Of a DNA stretch of 64,000 nt, positions 54,402 through 63,448 are shown piece after piece. The stretch's first letter is position 1; each line of letters opens with the position of its first letter. The translations under genes and the position numbers were made by a program. The stretch is from contig NZ_CP074406.1 of the NCBI RefSeq assembly GCF_018388425.1, positions 62,001 through 126,000 of the forward strand, written 5' to 3'. Source of the DNA: Nocardioides faecalis (GTDB taxonomy: Bacteria > Actinomycetota > Actinomycetes > Propionibacteriales > Nocardioidaceae). The notes under the pieces are model-generated. The model had not been told where the DNA came from. It saw only the letters and a program-made list of their open reading frames with translations, and did no database searches.

Positions 54402-54412
54402 CCAAGCAGGCA
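54367..54412. promoter_or_regulatory. Inverted repeat in the divergent rimK/protease region
   Basis: TGCCTGCTTG (54367-54376) and CAAGCAGGCA (54403-54412) are perfect 10-nt inverted arms separated by 26 nt. The right arm covers the protease ATG. The spacing, about 3.5 helical turns centre to centre, suits cooperative binding of a repressor; a hairpin is also possible. Confidence 0.5.
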
Positions 54413-54521
54413 CCGCAATCCTCGTCGGCCGACCCCGCCCGCCCGGCCGATCCAGCCGCCCCGCCCAGCCGCCGCCCCCCAACCGGCAGACCCAGCCGAC
54501 CCACCCAGTCACAGGTCAGGA

Positions 54522-55712
54522 ATGAAGCTCGGAATCCTCTCCCGCGCCCCGCGGTCCTACAGCACCCAGCGCCTGCGCACCGCCGCCCTCGACCGGGGGC
54601 ACCAGGTCAAGGTCCTCAACACGCTGCGGTTCGCGATCGACCTGTCCGGCGACGAGCCCGACCTGCAGTTCCGGGGCAAGCAGCTGAGCGACTACGACGC
54701 CGTGCTGCCCCGGATCGGCAACTCGATCACGTACTTCGGCACCGCCGTGGTGCGCCAGTTCGAGCAGATGGACGTCTACACGCCGAACACCGCCAACGGC
54801 ATCGCCAACTCCCGCGACAAGCTGCGGGCCTCGCAGATCCTGTCCCGGCACAACATCGGGATGCCGCCCACCACGTTCGTGCGCGACCGCGCCGACGTGA
54901 TCCCGGCGATCGAGCGGGTCGGGGGTGCGCCGGTGGTGATCAAGCTGCTCGAGGGCACCCAGGGCATCGGGGTGATCCTGGCGCCCGACATCAAGGTCGC
55001 CGAGGCGATCATCGAGACGCTGCAGTCCACCAAGCAGAACGTGCTCATCCAGCGCTTCGTCGTCGAGAGCAAGGGCCGCGACATCCGGGCGCTGGTCGTC
55101 GGCGACCGGGTGGTCGCCGCGATGCGGCGCGTCGCGCAGGGCGATGAGTTCCGCTCCAACGTGCACCGCGGCGGATCGGTGGAGAAGGTCGAGCTGGACC
55201 CCGAGTACGAGCGCGTCGCCGTCCGCGCCGCGCAGATCATGGGGCTCAAGGTCGCCGGCGTCGACATGCTCGAGGGCGACGACGGACCGCTGGTGATGGA
55301 GGTGAACTCCTCGCCCGGCCTGGAGGGCATCGAGACCGCCACCAAGCTCGACGTGGCCGGCGCGATCATCGACTACATCGACAACCAGGTCGCCTTCCCG
55401 CAGATCGACGTCCGCGAGCGGCTCAGCGTCTCCACCGGGTACGGCGTCGCGGAGATCGTCGTGCACGGCGACGCCGACCTGGTCGGCAAGAGCATCGGCG
55501 ACTCCGGCCTGCGCGAGCGCGACATCTCCGTGCTCACCCTGCACCGCGGCACCACGGTGGTCCCCAACCCCTTCCCGCACCACGTGCTGGAGGCCGAGGA
55601 CCGGCTGCTGTGCTTCGGCAAGCTGGAGGAGATGCGCTCCATGATCCCCGCCCGCCGCAGCCGGCGGGCGCGGGTGAAGCGGCTGCCCAAGCAGCCGATC
55701 CACGGCGACTGA
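54522..55712 (+). CDS. rimK: RimK-family glutamate ligase fused to a TrkA-C (RCK_C) domain
   Basis: An ATP-grasp ligase of 396 residues. The N-terminal preATP domain is RimK-like (ILSRAPRSYSTQRL). The ATP-grasp core contains VIKLLEGTQGIGVIL, DIRALVVGDRVVAAMRR and VMEVNSSPGLEGIE, the last carrying metal ligands. E. coli RimK (300 residues) ends there. Residues ~300-385 here read as a TrkA-C domain (VAEIVVHGDADLVGKSIGDS, ISVLTLHRG, LEAEDRLLCFGKLEEM). RCK_C modules bind small ligands such as nucleotides, so the extension may sense a signal controlling glutamylation. It is divergent from the retropepsin and deacylase genes and should belong to the same system. Confidence 0.9.
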   Translation: MKLGILSRAPRSYSTQRLRTAALDRGHQVKVLNTLRFAIDLSGDEPDLQFRGKQLSDYDAVLPRIGNSITYFGTAVVRQFEQMDVYTPNTANGIANSRDKLRASQILSRHNIGMPPTTFVRDRADVIPAIERVGGAPVVIKLLEGTQGIGVILAPDIKVAEAIIETLQSTKQNVLIQRFVVESKGRDIRALVVGDRVVAAMRRVAQGDEFRSNVHRGGSVEKVELDPEYERVAVRAAQIMGLKVAGVDMLEGDDGPLVMEVNSSPGLEGIETATKLDVAGAIIDYIDNQVAFPQIDVRERLSVSTGYGVAEIVVHGDADLVGKSIGDSGLRERDISVLTLHRGTTVVPNPFPHHVLEAEDRLLCFGKLEEMRSMIPARRSRRARVKRLPKQPIHGD

Positions 55713-55726
55713 GCCCACCCCCTCCC

Positions 55727-55812
55727 CGCCGAATCTCCCCTTGTGGCTCGCCGAATCACCCGGTGGTTCGCCGAATCACCCGTTGTGGTTGGTCGAGTCG
55801 CCCGTTGTGGTC
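55727..55812. repeat. Upstream array of the 22-bp repeat (four units, minus orientation)
   Basis: Four consecutive units (55727-55748, 55749-55768, 55769-55790, 55791-55812; 22, 20, 22 and 22 bp) begin with CGCCGAAT in the first three and run into a CCCC/CCCG-TTGTGG type end. The fourth is degenerate. Read on the minus strand they equal the units of the downstream array; the first shares at least 20 consecutive bases with downstream units 3 and 4. The array lies in the rimK-hydratase intergenic region. Confidence 0.9.
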
Positions 55813-55880
55813 ACCGCGTCGTACGACGTCCTCGGCGGAGCGGGACGCGGTAGGAGACGCCCACACGGCAGGATGACCGC

Positions 55881-56639
55881 ATGACCGACGCCCCTGCCGA
55901 GCTGGTCCACCTCGACGTCGCCGACGGCGTCGCGACGATCACGCTGGACTCCCCGCACAACCGCAACGCGCTGTCGAAGCAGCTGGTCACCGAGCTGGCC
56001 GACCGGCTGGCGACGGCCGACGCGGACGACGCCGTACGGGTGATCACGCTCGTCTCCTCGGGCCGGGTGTTCTGCTCCGGGGCGGACCTGTCGGAGGCCT
56101 CGACGGTGCCGATGCACGAGGGTGCGCGGGCGATCGTCGGCGTGCAGCGGGCGATCGTGGCCGCCGGCAAGCCGGTCGTCGTCGTGGTCGAGGGTGCGGC
56201 TCGCGCCGGCGGGATCGGGATCGTCGCCGCCGCCGACGTCGCGATCGTCGCCGAGGACGCCACGTTCGCGCTGACCGAGGTGAAGCTTGGTCTGACGCCC
56301 GCGGTCATCTCGCTGACCGTCTTCCCGCGGCTCACCCCGCGCGGCCTGGCGCTGACCGCGCTCGGCGGCGAGGTGTTCACCGGCGCGCAGGCGGCCGAGT
56401 ACGGCCTGGTCACGCTCGCCGTACCCGCGGACGAGCTGGCCGCGAAGGTCGACGAGGTCGTCGGCCAGCTGGCCACCGGTGCACCCCAGGGCCTGCGGGA
56501 GACCAAGCGGCTGCTGTCCGCGGACCTGCTGGCCCGGATCGACGCCGGCGCCGAGGAGATGATCGAGCTCAGCGCCCGGCTGTTCGGCTCCGCCGAGGCC
56601 CGTGAGGCGATGAAGGCGTTCTTGTCACGCAAGAAGTGA
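55881..56639 (+). CDS. Enoyl-CoA hydratase/isomerase family protein
   Basis: A 252-residue crotonase-fold protein. The oxyanion segment CSGADLSEAS and GAARAGGIGIVAAADVAIV are present, and the GLTPAVISLTVFPRL segment replaces the usual Glu-containing loop; the position of one catalytic Glu is taken by TEVKLGLTPA. It may act as a hydratase, isomerase or thioesterase on an unknown acyl-CoA. The -10-like CAGGAT ends 6 nt before ATG 55881, so the transcript may be leaderless. It is bracketed by inverted 22-bp repeat arrays. Confidence 0.87.
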   Translation: MTDAPAELVHLDVADGVATITLDSPHNRNALSKQLVTELADRLATADADDAVRVITLVSSGRVFCSGADLSEASTVPMHEGARAIVGVQRAIVAAGKPVVVVVEGAARAGGIGIVAAADVAIVAEDATFALTEVKLGLTPAVISLTVFPRLTPRGLALTALGGEVFTGAQAAEYGLVTLAVPADELAAKVDEVVGQLATGAPQGLRETKRLLSADLLARIDAGAEEMIELSARLFGSAEAREAMKAFLSRKK

Positions 56640-56654
56640 CGGCAGGCTCGGGCG

Positions 56655-56807
56655 GCCACCACGGGTGATTCGGCGAGCCACCAGGGGTGATTCGGCGGAC
56701 CACAAGGGGAGATTCGGCGGACCACAAGGGGAGATTCGGCGAGCCACCACGGGGGATTCGGCGGACCACCACGGGGGATTCGGCGGGCCCCAGAGGGGGA
56801 TTCGGCG
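56655..56807. repeat. Downstream array of the 22-bp repeat (seven units, plus orientation)
   Basis: Seven head-to-tail units of 22 bp (the last 21) start at 56655, 56677, 56699, 56721, 56743, 56765 and 56787. The consensus is (A/G)CCAC-A-GGGG-GATTCGGCG(A/G). Units 3 and 4 are nearly identical. The array fills the whole gap between the convergent hydratase and LOG genes and ends at the LOG stop codon. There are no unique spacers. Units are about two helical turns long. Confidence 0.92.
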
Positions 56808-57392
56808 TCAGGTGCCGCGGAGCTTGTCGACGAAGGTGGCGCCGGCGCGCTCGGCGAGGCCCGCCAGCGCGGTGTCGAGGTCGTCGGCGACGACCACGTC
56901 GTCGAGCACGTCCTGGCGCACGAAGCCGGCGTCCACGAGGCCCTGCAGGGCGCCGAGCAGCGGCTGCCAGAAGCCCTTGGTGTCGTAGAAGCAGACCGGG
57001 TCGTCGTTGAAGCCGATCTGGCGCCAGCTCCACACCTCGACGATCTCCTCCAGCGTGCCGAGGCCGCCGGGCAGGCACAGGAAGCCGTCGGCCAGCTCGG
57101 CCATCAGCGCCTTGCGCTCGTGCATCGTCTCGACCACGTGCAGCTCGGTGAGGTCGCTCCGGCCCCACTCCCGCTCCACCATCGACCGCGGGATCACCCC
57201 GATCACCTCGCCCCCGGCGTCCAGGGCGCCCTGGGAGACCGCGCCCATCAGGCCGTGCCCGCCGGCGCCGTACACCAGGCCCAGCCCGCGCTGGGCCAGC
57301 CCGCGGCCCACGTCGTACGCCGCCTCGACCAGCGAGGCGTCGTGGCCCGGCGCGGACCCGCAGAAGACGGCGACACGGCGCAGCTCGCTCAT
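56808..57392 (-). CDS. LOG-family protein (TIGR00730, cytokinin-type phosphoribohydrolase)
   Basis: A 194-residue Rossmann-fold protein with the LOG signatures GAGGHGLMG and PGGLGTLEE, the latter holding the catalytic Glu. Enzymes of this family hydrolyse nucleoside 5'-monophosphates, releasing the base; older databases call them lysine decarboxylases wrongly. ATG 57392 gives the standard start (MSELRRVAVFCGSAPG). The stop abuts the 22-bp repeat array. Confidence 0.92.
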   Translation of the reverse strand: MSELRRVAVFCGSAPGHDASLVEAAYDVGRGLAQRGLGLVYGAGGHGLMGAVSQGALDAGGEVIGVIPRSMVEREWGRSDLTELHVVETMHERKALMAELADGFLCLPGGLGTLEEIVEVWSWRQIGFNDDPVCFYDTKGFWQPLLGALQGLVDAGFVRQDVLDDVVVADDLDTALAGLAERAGATFVDKLRGT

Positions 57393-57402
57393 GGGGACCA
57401 GG

Positions 57403-59448
57403 CTAGAGCGCGGCGACGAGGCGGGCCGCACCCGCTGTGGCCCCCCGGATGAGGCCCAGCCCGAGCGCCGCGTCGCCCACCGTGTGCACCGCGACGTCCA
57501 GGCCCGCCTGCGCCAGCCCTGTCCGCAGAGCCTCGCCCACCCCCTCGTCCGGTACGACGTCCCCGGCGAGCACCACGGCGTCGGCCGGCAGGTCGCGGGG
57601 CCGGCCGTGTGCCGGCACGTACCGCACGCCGTCCGGGGTGATCGCCTCGACCACACAGCCCACGTGCACGGTGACGCCGAGCGCGTCGAGGCGGTCCATG
57701 TGCTCGGTGCGCCGCTTCGCACCGACCTCGGTCGCGACCTCGTCGCCGGTGTGCAGCAGCGCGACCAGCCGACCCGCGCGGGCCAGCGTCTCGGCGAGCT
57801 CCACCGCCGCCAACCGGCCGCCGAGCACGACCACCCGCCGGCCCACCGGCAGCGCGTCGGGGCCCAGCCCGCCCCCGGCCAGGCCATCCAGCCCGCCCCC
57901 GGCCAGGCCATCCAGCCCGCGGTGCACGTGCGGCAGGTCGGCGCCGGGTAGCTGCGGCAGCACGACCCGGCCCCCGGTCGCCGCGACGACCACGTCGGGC
58001 GCGAGTGCGGCGACGGTCGCGGCGACGGTCGCGGCGTCCGCATCCACCCCGAGCCGCACGTCCACGCCGGCGTGGTCGACCTCGGCGAGCAGCCAGTCCA
58101 GGTAAGGCCGGTTCTCCGGGTGCACCGCGCAGGCCGCGACCAGGGCGCCGCCGAGGCACCGGCCCTGCTCCAGCAGGGTCACCTCGTGGCCGGCGCCGGC
58201 CGCCAGCCGGGCCGTCTCCATCCCGGCCGGTCCGCCACCGAGCACCACCACCCGACGCCGCCCCGCCGAGCCGGCGCCGCCCACGACGCCGACACCCCCG
58301 CTCCCGGGCGCCAGGGCGGCCAGCTCCCGCTCGTGCCCGGTGAACGGGTTCACCGCGCACTCGGCGGCGAGCTTCTCCTCCAGGGTGTCGATGCAGTTCT
58401 CGCACGAGATGCAGCGCCGCACCCGCGCCGGCCCACCGCCCCAGCCGGCGAGCTTGCGGGGCAGGTCGGGGTCGGCGAGCAGCGGGCGGCCCAGGGCGAC
58501 GAAGTCGGCGCGACCCTCGGCCAGCACCTGCTCGGCCAGCGCCGGGTCGTGCAGCCGGCCGACCGCGATCACGGGCACGTCCACGGCCTCGCGGACCGCG
58601 GCGGCGGCGCCCACGTTGAGCCCGTCGCCGTCGTCGGCTCCGTTCACCATGCCGGTGACCAGCCGGTCGATCACGCCACCGGAGACGTGGAAGGCGTCGA
58701 CGCCGGCCTCGACGAGCAGCGGGGCGATGGTGGCGGTGTCGTGGATCGGCCGGCCGCCGGCGACCCGCTCGTAGCCGGAGATCCGCAGCGTGATCGGGAA
58801 GTCGGCGCCCACCTCGGCGCGGATGGCGGTCAACGCCTCCAGCACCACCCGGATCCGGCCCTCCACCGAAGAGCCCCGGTAGCGGTCGGTGCGCCGGTTG
58901 CGCTGCGGGGCCAGGAAGGAGCCGAGGAACATGTAGCCGTGCGCGGCGTGCAGCTCGATGCCGTCGTACCCGGCCTCGCGCACGCGGAGGACGGCGGCTC
59001 GGAACTGGTCCAGGATCGCCGCGATCTGCTCCTTGCTCGCCTCGGTCGAGGGCCGCCCGGTCAGGTAGGAGCCGATCACCGACGGGCCGAGCGAGGTCAC
59101 GCCGTACATCTCCGGGCCCAGCCCGTCCGGGCCGGCGTGCACGATCTGCGGCTGGATCTTCGCGCCGAGGTCGTGCACCGCCTCCACGAGCCGCCGGTGC
59201 GCGGGCACGGCGGCGTCCTCACCGATCTGCAGGCCACCGGGCGTCTCGGGGTGCTGCGGGTCGATCCCGGTCGCGCCGACGGTGACCAGGCCGACCCCGC
59301 CGGCGGCGCGGGTGGCGAAGTGCGCCACCGTGCGCTCCGACGGGTGGCCGGCAGGGGTGCCGTACATCGTCTCCATCGGCGACATCACGAGCCGGTTCCG
59401 CAGCCGCATCGTGCCGATGGACCCGGGAGCGAGGAGACAGGAGAACAT
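57403..59448 (-). CDS. FAD/FMN-dependent 2,4-dienoyl-CoA reductase-like oxidoreductase (OYE fusion)
   Basis: The protein has 681 residues: an N-terminal Old Yellow Enzyme barrel (FMN) with YDGIELHAAHGYMFLGSFLA-type catalytic helix, an iron-sulfur cluster motif and a C-terminal FAD/NAD domain (VVLGGGPAGMETAR). The cluster Cys pattern reads C-x2-C-x2-C-x11-C (CISCENC), one residue shorter than in E. coli FadH. It should reduce an unsaturated CoA ester or steroid-like enone. ATG 59448 is chosen; its first base overlaps a KstR-type palindrome. The frame is open upstream but that sequence lies under the promoter. Confidence 0.87.
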   Translation of the reverse strand: MFSCLLAPGSIGTMRLRNRLVMSPMETMYGTPAGHPSERTVAHFATRAAGGVGLVTVGATGIDPQHPETPGGLQIGEDAAVPAHRRLVEAVHDLGAKIQPQIVHAGPDGLGPEMYGVTSLGPSVIGSYLTGRPSTEASKEQIAAILDQFRAAVLRVREAGYDGIELHAAHGYMFLGSFLAPQRNRRTDRYRGSSVEGRIRVVLEALTAIRAEVGADFPITLRISGYERVAGGRPIHDTATIAPLLVEAGVDAFHVSGGVIDRLVTGMVNGADDGDGLNVGAAAAVREAVDVPVIAVGRLHDPALAEQVLAEGRADFVALGRPLLADPDLPRKLAGWGGGPARVRRCISCENCIDTLEEKLAAECAVNPFTGHERELAALAPGSGGVGVVGGAGSAGRRRVVVLGGGPAGMETARLAAGAGHEVTLLEQGRCLGGALVAACAVHPENRPYLDWLLAEVDHAGVDVRLGVDADAATVAATVAALAPDVVVAATGGRVVLPQLPGADLPHVHRGLDGLAGGGLDGLAGGGLGPDALPVGRRVVVLGGRLAAVELAETLARAGRLVALLHTGDEVATEVGAKRRTEHMDRLDALGVTVHVGCVVEAITPDGVRYVPAHGRPRDLPADAVVLAGDVVPDEGVGEALRTGLAQAGLDVAVHTVGDAALGLGLIRGATAGAARLVAAL
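57866..57913. repeat. 24-bp exact tandem duplication inside the OYE-type gene
   Basis: Two identical 24-bp units (57866-57889 and 57890-57913) encode a repeated GLDGLAGG segment in the FAD/NAD domain. The duplication is in frame and lies in a surface-loop-like region, a recent slippage event by its exactness. Confidence 0.85.
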
Positions 59449-59461
59449 AGAACCTGTTCTA
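59448..59461. promoter_or_regulatory. KstR-like palindrome TAGAACCTGTTCTA
   Basis: A 14-bp inverted repeat matching TnnAACnnGTTnnA, the published operator form of KstR, the TetR repressor of cholesterol catabolism. It lies in the 35-bp gap between the divergent OYE-type and LLM genes, overlaps the start of the former and is 11 bp before the -10 of the latter. Which TetR protein binds is unknown; the one at 60382 is the nearest candidate. Confidence 0.6.
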
Positions 59462-59471
59462 CCTTCTCGCC

Positions 59472-59477
59472 TAGGGT
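59472..59477 (+). promoter_or_regulatory. -10 element of a leaderless promoter (LLM gene)
   Basis: TAGGGT ends 6 nt before GTG 59484, predicting a leaderless transcript. The KstR-like palindrome would cover the -35 region. Confidence 0.55.
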
Positions 59478-59483
59478 GGTCGC

Positions 59484-60374
59484 GTGGACTTCGCGATGGT
59501 GGTCGCCTACCAGCCGCTCGAGCAGCTCGTCCCGCTCGCCCGCGCCGCCGAGGAGGCGGGCTTCCGGGCGCTGTGCCTCGCCGACCACGTGGTCGACCTG
59601 GAGACGGTCGCGACGCCATACCCCTACACCTCCTCCGGCGAGCGTCGCTGGAGCACCGACGCCGACTGGCCGGACCCGTGGGTCACCATCGGCGCGCTGT
59701 CCCAGGCGACCACCCGGCTGCAGTTCTTCACCTCCATCTACGTCGCCGCGATGCGCAACCCGTTCACCGTCGCCAAGGCCGTCGGTACGGCGTCCGCGCT
59801 GTCCGGCGGCCGGGTGGCGCTCGGCGTCGGGGTGGGCTGGTGCCGCGAGGAGTTCGAGCTGCTCGAGCAGGACTTCGCCACCCGCGGGCGTCGTACCGAC
59901 GAGGCGCTGGCGCTGATGCGCGCGCTGTGGGAGCCGGGCTGGACGGAGTTCGCCGGCGAGTTCTACCGCTGCGAGCGGCTCACCATGAACCCCACCCCGC
60001 CGCGCCGGGTGCCGGTGTGGGTGGGCGGGCTCAGCGAGGTGGCGATGCGCCGCGCCGCCCGGCACGACGGCTGGGTGGGCGACATGGCGAAGATCGACGA
60101 CGCGATCGAGGTCGCGCAGCGGCTGCGCGCCCTGCGTGTCGAGGCCGGCCGGGATCCCGACGACCCCGAGCAGCCGTTCGAGGTCGTCTCCGCGCTCCTC
60201 GACGGCATGCGGCCCGAGGACTTCGTGCGCGCCCGCCGCGGCGGGGTGACGATGACGATGACGGTGCCCTGGATGTACTACGAGCGCCAGGACGCACCGC
60301 TGGAGGCGAAGCTCGAGGGCGTCGCCCGGTTCGGCGACGACGTCCTCGGCCCGGTGCGGGAGCTGCTCGCCTGA
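59484..60374 (+). CDS. LLM-class F420-dependent oxidoreductase
   Basis: A 296-residue luciferase-like barrel (DFAMVVAYQPLEQLVPLARA, GRVALGVGVGWCREEFE, MNPTPPRRVPVWVGG). The GVGVGWCREEF segment is typical of the TIGR03619-like F420-dependent group. The substrate is unknown. It shares a divergent promoter and a KstR-type palindrome with the OYE-type reductase, so both may act on one steroid- or terpenoid-derived pathway. GTG 59484 fits the -10 spacing. Confidence 0.87.
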   Translation: MDFAMVVAYQPLEQLVPLARAAEEAGFRALCLADHVVDLETVATPYPYTSSGERRWSTDADWPDPWVTIGALSQATTRLQFFTSIYVAAMRNPFTVAKAVGTASALSGGRVALGVGVGWCREEFELLEQDFATRGRRTDEALALMRALWEPGWTEFAGEFYRCERLTMNPTPPRRVPVWVGGLSEVAMRRAARHDGWVGDMAKIDDAIEVAQRLRALRVEAGRDPDDPEQPFEVVSALLDGMRPEDFVRARRGGVTMTMTVPWMYYERQDAPLEAKLEGVARFGDDVLGPVRELLA

Positions 60375-60381
60375 GGGTGGC

Positions 60382-61044
60382 TCAGAGCGGGCCGATCGCG
60401 GGCGGCAGCCCGGGTGGCGAGCCGGGCGGCGACCCCAGGTGCGACGACATCGCCGTGATCAGGGTCGACCGGAGCCGGTCCAGGTCGGCGTGGTGCCCGT
60501 AGGTCTCCTCGTCGCGCAGCCCGCGGACGGCGATGATCAGCAGCGTGGCCACGTCGAGCGCCTGCTCCTGGTCCACGTCGAGGCCCGCGAAGTAGGTGAG
60601 GAACCCCTTGGTCCAGGCCACCTCCAGCTCCGAGAGCGCCGCCGCGGTGCGCGGGTGGGAGACCTCCAGGGCGCTGCGTGGTCGGGGCAGGCCGTCGCGG
60701 ATGGTCTCGAACGCCACCGTGTACGGCGAGCCCAGCGTCTCGTTGTAGAAGTCGACGACCTCCGCGACCCGTCCGGCGACGGTCTCGGCCACGGGTTCGG
60801 CCCACCATCCCGGGGCGTCGCGCAGGATCCTCTCGACCACCGCGGCCCAGAACCCGTCGGAGTCCCCGAACAGGTTCTGCACCGAGCCCCAGGACAGCCC
60901 GGCCTCTTTCGCGACCAGGTTGATGGAGACGGTCTCGGGACGGCCGGTGGAGGCCATCGTCATAGCGGTGGCGAGAAGCTTCTCTCGGGCTGCCACCCCG
61001 CGGCGGTTGGGCTTGCGGGTTGCGTGTGTCGGCGGTTCGCTCAT
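60382..61044 (-). CDS. TetR/AcrR transcriptional regulator
   Basis: The protein has 220 residues with a TetR helix-turn-helix (LVAKEAGLSWGSVQNLFGDS) and a C-terminal helical domain ending in a Pro/Gly-rich tail. ATG 61044 follows a GAGGGGGG ribosome binding site; an upstream ATG at 61083 would add an unlikely 13 residues. It is convergent with the LLM gene and divergent from the helD gene. A candidate regulator for the KstR-like palindrome at 59448. Confidence 0.9.
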   Translation of the reverse strand: MSEPPTHATRKPNRRGVAAREKLLATAMTMASTGRPETVSINLVAKEAGLSWGSVQNLFGDSDGFWAAVVERILRDAPGWWAEPVAETVAGRVAEVVDFYNETLGSPYTVAFETIRDGLPRPRSALEVSHPRTAAALSELEVAWTKGFLTYFAGLDVDQEQALDVATLLIIAVRGLRDEETYGHHADLDRLRSTLITAMSSHLGSPPGSPPGLPPAIGPL

Positions 61045-61135
61045 TCGGACCCCCCTCGGGTTTGCGAAGCCACTTCCATTCATACACCCGACGCCCCTAG
61101 TAGAGTTGAGTGCTTGCCGCAGCGCGCGGCAGCGT

Positions 61136-61154
61136 CTCGAGGCACTGCCTCGAG
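61136..61154. promoter_or_regulatory. 19-bp perfect inverted repeat in the helD leader
   Basis: CTCGAGGCA-C-TGCCTCGAG has 9-nt perfect arms. It lies in the presumed 5' leader, between a -10-like TAGAGT (61101-61106) and the GTG at 61185. The length equals that of the rifamycin-associated element found before helR-type genes, but the sequence does not resemble the RAE I know. It could be an attenuator hairpin or a repressor site. Confidence 0.55.
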
Positions 61155-61184
61155 CGGACGGTGGACGGGCGAGGGGTCACGTCG

Positions 61185-63419
<2,235 letters not shown>

Positions 63420-63448
63420 GGACGCCTGCGGGCGCCCTCAGGGGCCGC

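Noticed and set aside
56655..56807. CRISPR array
   Set aside because: The 22-bp units are strictly head to tail with no unique spacers, and no cas genes are nearby.
60868..60877. A second KstR-like site, GAACAGGTTC
   Set aside because: It lacks the outer T and A of the 14-bp motif and lies inside the TetR helix-turn-helix coding sequence, so it is explained by codon use.
61136..61154. Rifamycin-associated element
   Set aside because: Length and symmetry fit but the sequence does not match the RAE as known to me, so only a generic inverted repeat is claimed.
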